The translations under genes and the position numbers were made by a program. 64,000 nucleotides of DNA from Planctomycetota bacterium (GTDB lineage Bacteria > Planctomycetota > JAJSAM01 > JAJVHW01), in assembly GCA_024280885.1 (NCBI GenBank), contig JAJRPF010000021.1, positions 32,189-96,188 on the forward strand, read 5' to 3'. The notes beneath the pieces were generated by a model that saw only the letters and a list, made by a program, of their open reading frames with translations, was not told the origin of the DNA and did no database searches. This document shows, one piece after another, positions 1 to 9,100 of this stretch. Numbering within the stretch: position 1 is the stretch's first letter; each line of letters opens with the position of its first letter.

Positions 1-456
1 CAGCGCCACACGTTCGCCACGCACGGTGACCGCGCGGTCGTCGAGCAGCACGCAGATCGCACCGAGGTCAACCTCGCCGCCCCGCGTTCCGCTCGCTCGT
101 CGTAGAACAGCGCGGACACGGGCCATCAGTTCCTTCGCGGAAAACGGTTTGGTCACGTAGTCGTCCGCGCCGAGATCGAGCCCGCGGATCCGATCCTGCT
201 CCTCCGCGCGCGCCGTCACGCAGAGCACGGGCGTGCGATCGCCGGACGCCCGCAGCACGCGCAGGACTTCCGTCCCATCGCGCTTCGGCAGACGCAAGTC
301 GAGCAGGATCACATCGAAACGCCCACCACGCGCAGCAACCAGTGCCGCATCACCGTCACCCGCAATCTGTACTTCGAAGCCCTTGGCCTCGAGATGCAGA
401 CGGATAGCGAGAGCCAGATCCGGTTCGTCCTCGATTACGAGCGCGCGCAGCGACAT
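1..456 (-). CDS. OmpR-family response regulator, N-terminal part (cut by window edge)
   Basis: The reverse strand gives 152 residues that stay open to the window edge. The start is the ATG at 456, one base past the stop of the upstream histidine kinase. It is a CheY-like receiver: acidic pocket E9-D10, phospho-acceptor D53 in the motif LLDLRLP, conserved T in VTAR, and K103 in the motif YVTKPF. After the receiver comes VRAVLRR and the beginning of a DNA-binding domain with the DLGAICVLLDDRAVTVRGE strand pattern typical of the winged-helix OmpR/PhoB output domain. It should be phosphorylated by the kinase encoded immediately upstream and then bind promoters. The DNA-binding helices lie outside the window, so targets cannot be guessed. 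Confidence 0.93.
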   Translation of the reverse strand, partial: MSLRALVIEDEPDLALAIRLHLEAKGFEVQIAGDGDAALVAARGGRFDVILLDLRLPKRDGTEVLRVLRASGDRTPVLCVTARAEEQDRIRGLDLGADDYVTKPFSAKELMARVRAVLRRASGTRGGEVDLGAICVLLDDRAVTVRGERVAL

Positions 457-457
457 C

Positions 458-2266
458 TCAATCTCCCTCGTCTTCTCGCGATGCCGCCTCGAGAGGCAGC
501 CACATCCGGAAGGTGGCACCACCGCCGTCTGTTTCGACGACCTCGACGCGCCCATCGTGCGCCTCGGCCGCGTGGCGTACCAGCGCGAGCCCGATCCCGG
601 TACCACGCGTCTCTTGCACGTCCGACGCAGCGCCGCGGAAAAAGCGCTCGAAAACACGCTCCCGCTCGGCTTCCGGCACGCCCGGCCCGTGATCGATCAC
701 AGCGAGTATGATCGCACCACCGTCGCGATGCACGCGGACGATGACGTCGCGTCGATCCCCCGCGAACTTCGCCGCGTTATCGAGCAGGTTGACGAGTGCG
801 GCGCCCAATGCGTCGCGATCGCAGCGCAAGCGTGGCAACGCGTCGTCCACGTCGATCTTCACCCGGAGACCGGCACGATCGAGCGCAGCACGATGCGCCT
901 CAACGGTCTCGCGTACGACGTCGCCTACGCCGCATTCCGCGAGCGCGAAGCGGCGCCGTCCGGACTCCATGCGGGCGAAATCCAGCACGTTGTCGAGTAG
1001 TCCGGACAACCGCTCACTTTCGCGCACGATCCCCTTGACGAGTCGCGTGCGATCCTCTTCCCGTGTCGCTCGACCGAGCGCCAACGCCTCGGCGGAGGAG
1101 CGGATGACGGCGACAGGGGTCCGCAGTTCGTGACCGACGGTGGCGACGAACTCACTGCGTAGCCGGGCCAACCGAGCTTCGCGCGACACACCGCGCGCAA
1201 ACGCGACAAAGGCCGCCATCGCAGCAATGCTCGCCACAGAGAATCCGGCAATGAGAAGGACACTTGCCGACGCTTGTGTGTCGGGCCGCGCGGCAACGCG
1301 ATAGCCGCCGGAACCGGGCAGTCGTGCGAACTCGTCGTCTCGCGTAGCACGTGCTCCCGGTGGGAGAATACGAAGCCCGTCAGGCCAAGTTCCGCCGTCG
1401 AAACGAAGCGCGGCCGGGTCCTCGGCTCTCCTGACCCACCACGCGGCGTCGGTCGGAGCAGACGTCGCCCTGCTGCGAGGAGCATCCGGCACACCCACCA
1501 CGACGTGACCATCCGCAACAAGGACGCGCGCCTTCTGGTCCTCCGAGATCGGGGGCGCGACCCGGACCAGCGCAGCAAGCTGCCGCGATTGCTCGAGCGC
1601 GCGTTGGCGCCCACGCACCGCCGCTTCGACTTCATTCGCCTCCATCGATGTGGCGCCGAGCAAGAGGGCGCGGGCGACGTCTTCGTCGGGGCCGCCGAAC
1701 GCAGCGCGCGCGTTCCGGAGCGCTTCGACAGTCCCCGCGAGCAGGCCGAGGTGGACGGCGTCGCGCGTCGAGAGCAACGCCGCCGGGACGCGCGCGGTCA
1801 CGAGCAGTTCCGCGGCATCCCCGCCCTGTTGCGCCGCCGCGAGTGCCGCACGAAGCCGGACGACCGAGTCGCTCGAAGCCATCGCGAGCCGGAGCGCTGC
1901 GGCGGCCTCCTCGCCCGACGCGCTGCCTCCCGACACATCCTCGACGAGACCGACGAAGAAGGCCGCCTCGTCATCGACGACCTCCGGCAGGCGAGTGAAC
2001 GCGCGCGGCATCGCCGGACTCACGGGTCGGAACGCCCCATCGAGAACAATCCAGTGCGCGTCAGTCTCGTCCACAACATCGCGCGCGATCTCGGTCAGCA
2101 GGTCTGTCGCAAAGCGCGCCGCACGATCCTGGGTCCGTCGTCGCGCACGATCACCCTCGGCCTGCACGAGAGCCCAGACCGCAGTCGCCAACGCCAGCAG
2201 TGTCAACGCAAGCCCGACGCCTCCGAGCAGGAGAACGCGACGCGAGCCGTTCGGAAGAGCCTTCAC
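458..2266 (-). CDS. membrane sensor histidine kinase
   Basis: A 602-residue two-transmembrane sensor kinase. A first membrane helix lies at about residues 8-32, a sensor segment of about 300 residues follows, and a second helix lies near 335-358. The HisKA motif FVATVGHELRTPVAV has phospho-acceptor H379. The C-terminal ATPase domain shows N box NLLDNAAKFAG, G1 box DHGPGVP, F box ERFF and G2 box GTGIGLALV, so it looks catalytically complete. The sensor part has no family I recognise. Its stop is one base before the response regulator start, so the two are cotranscribed with the kinase first. Upstream lies an 895-bp repeat-rich gap that must hold its promoter. Confidence 0.93.
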   Translation of the reverse strand: MKALPNGSRRVLLLGGVGLALTLLALATAVWALVQAEGDRARRRTQDRAARFATDLLTEIARDVVDETDAHWIVLDGAFRPVSPAMPRAFTRLPEVVDDEAAFFVGLVEDVSGGSASGEEAAAALRLAMASSDSVVRLRAALAAAQQGGDAAELLVTARVPAALLSTRDAVHLGLLAGTVEALRNARAAFGGPDEDVARALLLGATSMEANEVEAAVRGRQRALEQSRQLAALVRVAPPISEDQKARVLVADGHVVVGVPDAPRSRATSAPTDAAWWVRRAEDPAALRFDGGTWPDGLRILPPGARATRDDEFARLPGSGGYRVAARPDTQASASVLLIAGFSVASIAAMAAFVAFARGVSREARLARLRSEFVATVGHELRTPVAVIRSSAEALALGRATREEDRTRLVKGIVRESERLSGLLDNVLDFARMESGRRRFALAECGVGDVVRETVEAHRAALDRAGLRVKIDVDDALPRLRCDRDALGAALVNLLDNAAKFAGDRRDVIVRVHRDGGAIILAVIDHGPGVPEAERERVFERFFRGAASDVQETRGTGIGLALVRHAAEAHDGRVEVVETDGGGATFRMWLPLEAASREDEGD

Positions 2267-2377
2267 ACGGAGGATGGTCGCATGACCAAGCGCAACGATC
2301 TCGTCCCGGAGCTGTAACGGGCCAAGAACGAGCAGACCCTGAGGACCCGCGCGGCAATCGGAGCCGGTGCCCGGTCG

Positions 2378-2561
2378 TGGATGGTACCCGGCGAGCGGCG
2401 GTCAAACTGGCTCGGCTACGGCGACGCCCTCGGTCCGCCGCTCGACGGGGACCGCGGGGCTTGCGGTACGGAGCCAGGACAACTTCGGCAGAGTTCGGAG
2501 AGAGCTGTCGCGCTTGCGTTGCCCGCGCCCCGAAATCCGCCGAAGTTGTCCTGGCTCCGTA
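2378..2561. repeat. inverted-repeat element C1 with a 22-bp perfect arm pair
   Basis: A 22-base arm at 2467-2488 (beginning TACGGAGCCAGGACAACTT) is repeated in exact inverse at 2540-2561, with 51 bases between. About 90 bases earlier, 2378-2401 carries a segment (TGGATGGTACCCGGCGAGC) that recurs with few changes at the left end of the next element (2622). No open frame here is credible because the paired arms would encode unrelated peptides. It looks like a folded intergenic element or a non-autonomous mobile sequence. Confidence 0.6.
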
Positions 2562-2621
2562 TCGATCCGAGCGACGGGGTGCTCTCCGGATTCGGATCGG
2601 ATCGGCGTTGGACCGTCTCCG

Positions 2622-2798
2622 TGGATGGTGCCCGGTGAGCGGCCGGTTCCCCCGCTTGAGCGAGAGAGCTCGCTGCTCCGCCACACACTCGGGTCCGCGG
2701 GGCGCACTCGCGACAACGACTCGCCGTCCCCGGTCGGCGGCGGAGCAACGAGCTCTCTCGTCGAGGCCAGGTGGCCCGCCGACGCCCGGGTACGATCC
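2622..2798. repeat. nested inverted-repeat element C2
   Basis: Two nested inverted repeats. The outer arms 2622-2644 and 2776-2798 match imperfectly around the core GGTNCCCGG. The inner arms 2661-2682 and 2739-2760 match over 22 bases with one mismatch (CGAGAGAGCTCG against CGAACGAGCTCTCTCG-type sequence). The left outer arm is a diverged direct copy of 2378-2401, so C1 and C2 belong to one family, spaced about 245 bp. Function is unknown. Confidence 0.5.
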
Positions 2799-2904
2799 AA
2801 GAGGCAAAGCCCTCCCCAGGCTGACCAAGAACGAGGGCAAACGCCGCAATTGGACGGGCCCTGCACTTGATCGAGGCCCGCGCCACGACGTTCCGGAACC
2901 GGAG

Positions 2905-3116
2905 GCGGCGACGGCACACGAATCAACCGTGAGGCGAAGGGAGGGGATTCCGCCTGCGAAACCCGCCCAGGCGACGAGCGCACTCACGCGACGTGATCAC
3001 TTCCCGAGGCGCGGCAACGAACTCCAACCGCGGGCCCGGTTGAAGCAGCCGGAGCACCGACCGAAGCCGAACACCCGAGCGAAGCGAGGGGTGGCGACGG
3101 AGTCGCCACAAACGCA
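2905..3116. repeat. structured intergenic repeat, family A, copy 1 (diverged)
   Basis: It shares long blocks with the copies near 21.4, 28.4, 28.7 and 63.5 kb: GTGAGGCG...ATTCCGCCTGCGAAACCC in the first part, and CCGGTTGAAGCAGCCGGAGC with GAAGCCGAACA in the second. The central hairpin (CCGGTTG, loop AAG, CAGCCGG) is at 3036-3052. The terminal hairpin GTGGCGAC, loop GGA, GTCGCCAC is at 3091-3109; other copies have GTGCCGAC/GTCGGCAC there, so both sides of the stem changed together. The first hairpin seen in other copies is not recognisable here. Confidence 0.75.
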
Positions 3117-3120
3117 ACAC

Positions 3121-3163
3121 GATGCTGGCGCGCCGCGTGCTCTGCACGCGGCGTGACAGCATC
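3121..3163 (-). terminator. strong hairpin at the end of the alpha-2-macroglobulin gene
   Basis: A perfect 10-bp stem, CGCCGCGTGC (3131-3140), loop TCT, GCACGCGGCG (3144-3153), sits inside a further 7-bp stem (3121-3127 with 3157-3163). It begins at the stop codon of the minus-strand gene. There is no T run, so termination would depend on the stem alone or on Rho. Confidence 0.65.
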
Positions 3164-6100
3164 ACCGTCGCCAGAGCGCCACGTGGCCGCCCTTCTCGGC
3201 TACGACGGAGAACTTGCCGCCCACGCCGCCCGCCTCGAACACGCCGCGCGCATCCGTGAAGCCCTGCGCCTTGATCGATGCCCCATCGCCGATCTTCACG
3301 TAGACCTCGGGACGCGGAGCGCCGGTCGCGCGGTCGGTGGCGTACACGCGCACCGAGCCGTTCACTTCCTGCACCTCGATCTTGAGGTCGGAGACGAGCA
3401 CGACGCTCGACGCTTCCAATCCGCCGGATCGCGCCGTCACCAGGTACACACCCTTCTCCCGGACGGGGAGCGGGACGGTCTCGTCGCTCCAGCGATGATC
3501 CTCGGCGCCGCGCCGCGCGACGCCCCACTCCTTGACGGGGCGGATGCCGGAGAGGTCGATGCGATTGACCTGCGAGAGGTCGGGTCGCAGCGCGTAGAGG
3601 ATCATGAAGTCCACCGCGAAGACCTGCACGCGTACTTCGGGGACGTTGCGACGCCGCAGGTGCAACTCCGGCGCTTCGCCGACGCCGACACTCTCGACCT
3701 CGCGTAGCTCGAGCCCCTTGCGGGTCAGGAATGCGTGTGCGTCGCGCGCATCGGGGAAGAGATGCGCAACCTGCCCGTAGAGATCGGCCGCGCGGGCCAA
3801 CTCACCACGGGCATGCGCAATCCGAGCGGTCAAGTGGATGGCCTTCGCCCGAAGCGGCGAAACCACCAGCTGCTTCGGGTTCTGGTCGGACGGATACTCG
3901 CGCTCAAGCAGCGGGCGCGCTGCAGCGAGCGAGCGGTCGAACGCGCCGGCCTGGAATTCGCCCTCGGCAACGAGGTACGTCACGTCATCGAGGAAACGAC
4001 TCTTCTCGTGGCGACGCAGGAAGCGCGCGCCCTCGTCGATGGCCTCTTCGGCGAGCCCCATGCGGAGCAGGAGTTGCACCGTGAGATGCCCTGCCTCGTG
4101 CGCCCACGCCGACGTCGCGTAGTGCGCTTCGAAGGCACGCAACTGTGTGACCGCCTCCGTCAACATCAGCGGTCCGCTCCCGGCTGACGCGCCGTTCCCG
4201 GAGCCAACGATGTGCATATCAGCCGTACGACGCGCCAGGGCCCACTCCTCGGCCTGCACCCAGCTCGCATCGGGAAGAGACCGCAGCGCATCCATGAGCA
4301 GCGTCCGCGTACGCCATGGGTTCCCGATCTGTGCGAACGCGTCGATGGCCGCGCGATCGGTTGCGAAGTACTCGCGCACGAGATCGCGCAACACGGTCAG
4401 AGCGCGCTCGTGTTCGCCAAGTCCACGGTACGCGACGGCGAGGCGACGGCGATCAGCTCGGGCCTTCGGCGCCCGACGTGGGTTGCGATCGACGATCTCC
4501 TCGAAGGCCTTCACGATCAGCTCGGAGTCATCGAGTTCGATGCCCGCACGGAAGAGCAGGACCCATGCCTCCTCGGCGATCTTGGGGCGCAACTCGAAGT
4601 CGCGCAGCAAGCCGCGAACAGCGTCCCGCGCCGCGCTCCAATCACCGCGGTCGGTGTCGCGATGCGCGAGTCCCCAGATCTCGTCGGGCGTGATCTCTTC
4701 GGACGACGGCGCGCGGCCAGCGGCTCCCGGTTCGCTCGTGACCTCCAACGCGTGTTCGCGCGACCAACCATGCAGCTCGGGTTCGTACATGGCCCGCGCC
4801 TGCGCCGGGAGCGCTGTGTAGGAACCCGGATGGACGGCCTGTAAGACATAGCTGAGCGTGACCGTTCCGCTCAGTCGGGAGAGGAAGAATACCTGCCGGT
4901 CGTCGCGCCGCTCCTCGCGGTCGAACGTGCCCACCGTGGAGTCCGAGACGACCTCGAACCCCGCCGGAAGCGCATCCTCGACGATCACGCGCTCGACAGC
5001 GACGCGCGACGACACGCGCAATGTGACACGCACCTTGTCGCCGGTCCCCGCGCGGGAGAGCGGACGACCGATCCACCCGGCCGGGCGCTTCGCGCGAGCG
5101 ACGATCGAGTACCCTGGCGCCACGCGCCGCAGCACATCTTCACCGGGCAGCGCGGGCCGCACCCACTCGGTGTAGTTGCGCTCGATCGCGATCAACGTGC
5201 CGCCGCGCTCGATACGCCCCTCGGCCGGAGCCGCTTCGACTGCGGAAAGTAGCACGCTCCAATGGACAGCGCCTGAGCCCGTACGCCGCAGTACGACACG
5301 GTTCTTCCCGGCATTCAGTTTGTCCGCCGGCACGGTGAACGAGATCGGCGCATCCACGGCGCGATCGGCCCCGAACGTCACGTCGCCGACAGCTTCGCCG
5401 TTGACCTCGACACGGACGACGCCATTCGCGACGAAGACGGCGGCGCGGCCGGCGTGCGCCGCGAGAGCCTCGATCGCAACAGCGGTATCACGCGTCGAAC
5501 GCCAGGCCGGACCGCGCCGCGATGCGCGCAACCACGCTGCCGCGGGGTCCACCAGCGGGCTGGACGGATCGGACGCGAGGAGAGCCAGGAGCGCGTACGC
5601 CGTGGGCTCGGCGTTCCGGAAGCGAACGGGCCGCCCGATGAAACGCTTGCGCGCGTCATCCTGCGGGCTGCCCCAGTGCGCCTGACCGTCTGACTGCTGG
5701 ACCAGCGTCGCGAGTTGACGCACAAGTTCGAGCGCATTCGTTGGGCGCCCGGTGTGCTGCATCGAGAGAGCGAGCAGCGCCAGCGCGCGGGGCGAGAGCT
5801 TGGAACGCTCGCGATAGAGCGCGTTCAGATCGGCGAGATCGGCCTGCTTCGCAAACGAGAGCGCGTAGAGCAGGAACGCTCGCTGCTCCGACGAGGCACC
5901 ACGTACGAGACGCTTCGCGGCGGCGATCGCCGCGTCGCGATTGCGCGTCGAGACGCGGAAGCGTGCGCGCTCGGCCCGCACGAGTCCCAGCACGGCGTAG
6001 GCTGTCATCTCGGGGTCGCCGCCGCTCGCACGCTGCGCGCTGCCGTGTGACCGCACACCGAACCACCCGAACGAACCGTCGTCGTTCTGCAATGCGTAGA

Positions 6101-9100
6101 GCGCCGCAAGGCCACGCCGCACAGAGTCGTCGAGCGCGTCGCGCTTGCGGAATACCGGGGAGTTCAAGCTCTCCAGAGCCATGCGCGCGGCGAGTGCCGG
6201 GAGGAAGCGATTGACGGTCTGCTCCACGCAGCCGTAGGGGTAGCTCGCCGTGTACGCCAACGACTCGAGCAACGCGAGGTCGATCGAGGGAGACATCGTG
6301 ACGACCAGCGATGCAGTCCCGTCGATGATCTCGGCCGGGAGTTCGAGTTCGGCGAACGCCTCGTCGATCAGCGTGCCGCTCGCGCCATCGAGGCGTCGCA
6401 GACCGTGCGGCAGGACCGGCAATCCGGTTACGGCCGCGTCGCCGGATTTCGTCGTCGCCACCGACGCGCGAACACGCGCGGCGCCATGACCCGCTGCCAA
6501 GAGCGCCGCCTCGAAGCTGGTCACCGAGCCGGGTGCGATCTCGACGTCGGTCTTCGTCTCACCGGTCACACGATCACCCTCAGCAGCAACGGAGACTCGC
6601 GCCTGAACGGCTTCGGCCAACGACGAGTGAACGATACCCGTGGCGGTCGTCGCGTCGCCGGTCACGAGGAAACGCGGGGCATCCACGCGGATGAGCAGCG
6701 GCTTCGTGACGCGGAAGGATGAGCGCGTCTCGCCGACGAGCGGACCGGCCGAGGCGCCACGTGCGGTGATGCGCCACTCGGTCAGATTGTCGGGAAGCGT
6801 GAACGTCAGATGCGCCTTGCCGTCAGCGCCCGTCTCGACGCGTGGATCGGTGACCGCCGTATCTTCGAAGCGCCGGCGCAGTTCGGGGACCACGAAGGGG
6901 ACTGCGTCCTGTGCGAGCATGACGGCGCCCTGCATGTCCGCAGTGGAGGCCCACGATTTCAGGCGCGCGAACTGGTTCTCCGCGCGGGCGCGGAAGTCAC
7001 CTGACTTCGCGTCCTTGAACAACGCCTTGTCAGCGGGCGCGTCGTCGGTGTCTTGGTTCTCGCTCTTCTTCCCGCCGCCGCCACGCGCGCGCAAACTGCG
7101 CCGCCCGCCCTTCCGTCCGCCGAATGCGCCTCCGGCCCCGCCACCGATCCCGATCGTGCCGTTTGTGCTCGGGCCTTCGAATGCGCTGTCCATCGCGGGC
7201 TTCCGCGAAGGAGAGCGTGCTTCGACGGGGCGAGTCTCACGTGACTTCGACTTCACCGCTAGACGGTCCTGGCGCCGCAATTGATCGAGCAGTCCGCGCG
7301 CCTCGTAGTTCCCGGGACCGATCTCGAGCGCCTTCTCGAGTTCTTCGATGGCGCCCTGCTGCTTCCCGAGTTTCAACAACGCGCGTCCGAGCCGCACGTG
7401 CTCCTGCATCTTCTCGAATTGGTCCTTCCCGAGACGCCGCATGCGCTCGAAGAGGAGGTCGCGGTTGGTCGGCCGCGTGACGGACGGGAGAGTGAGTCCG
7501 GCCGACGACGCTGTGCGAACGGCATGCGAACGGCGCTGGTCGTAGAAGAACGGCTTCACCTGCGGCGTGGCGTCCGGCGCGAGTGCGTAGATCGCAGCGT
7601 CCACAACATCCACGCCGACGAGCGCCCGCACCGGATTGCCGCTCTGATCTGTCGTCGTGACCGAGAGCGTGACCGCGTCGCCTGGGCCGTACTCGTCGCG
7701 ATCGGGTGTCACCGAGACGTCCAGGTACTGAAACACGGCAACCTCGTCGCCCGCCTCGTGCAACTCGCCGTCCTTCGCGACGGCCATGCGCAGGAAGACG
7801 TTGGGCGAGTGAGCCGCGCTCAGTGGCAACTCCACGATCGACGAACGCTCGGTGGCCATGAAGACGCGATGCTCCAGAATGCGATCGCCCTCGTAGGTCA
7901 GGAGCACGGGCACGGGCGCGGAGGGCACGTTCACGAGCACCTTCGCCACGTCGCCCTCCCGATAGAACTCGCGGTCGGCGACGAGCTTCGCGTGCTTCGT
8001 CAGGTCCTCGGAGTCGCCACTGACCGTGATCTCCGCGGCGCCGGTGACGGTGTTCCCGCGCGCGTCCTTCGCGACGAAACGTGCGAGATACGTACCGGGC
8101 CGCGGTGCCGTCAGATCGACCGTAGCGCGACCGAGCGCGTCCGTCTTGGCCGCGACCGTCTGCACGTCTTCTTCCGCCCAATGCTGATCCACGCGAACGC
8201 GGCGCACGAGGATCGCGCGCCCCTCCACGACCACCGGAACGTGCAACGCATTGACGACCGTCGTCTTCAGCGTGAACGCCTCGCCCGGTCGGACGACCTT
8301 CTTCTCGGTCTTGCAGAGAACGTGAAAGCCGCGCGTCGTGACCGGGACGGCGGCAGAAGTGCGCACCCACCGTCGGTTCGGATCCTGCGCCTCGACGACC
8401 AGCGTGTACGTGCGATCCTGCTCGACGGCATCCGTCGCGAACGTGATCGTCGCGCGCCCCTCGCGATCAGTCACCGTCTCGCCCTGCGCGTGCAGAACGG
8501 CGCCGAGGGCGGCGCGGCGGCGCGCCTCTTCCTCGCGGACCGGATCGCGGAAGAACCACGCGAAGTCCTGGTGCACGGTCTTGTCGAAGACGTACGTTCC
8601 GCGATACACGGACCAACGCACGGGCGCCGCCGACGCGACGCCACCGACCGCGTAGCGCAGCGAGACGGAGGCCTCGACCGGATCGCCCGCCAGGTATGCA
8701 GCGCTTCCCGGGACGACCTTCATCAGGACGTCCGGCTTCTTGAATGCCTTGACCTCGAATGACTGCGTGAATGTCCGACCGTCGAGCTCCGCCGTCATGG
8801 TGTACGTGCCGAGCGCGGGCTCCGACGCCAGTTCCAGAATGCCGGACGCCACGCCGTACGCGTCGCAGGCGAACTTCTCGTCGAGGAGCATCGCACCGCG
8901 CGGATCGACGACGCGCACCGGAACGCGGAGCGAATCCTCGGCGACGTAGCGCCCCTCGCTCACGCGGCGCACCGTGGCACGCAGGTTCACCGTCTGCTGT
9001 CCGCGGTAGAGCGGTCGATCGGTGGTCAGGAAGACCTTCGTCGTATACCCGAACGCTGTCGCGGCACCGGCCGTGGCGTCCGCGAACGCAAAATGACCGT

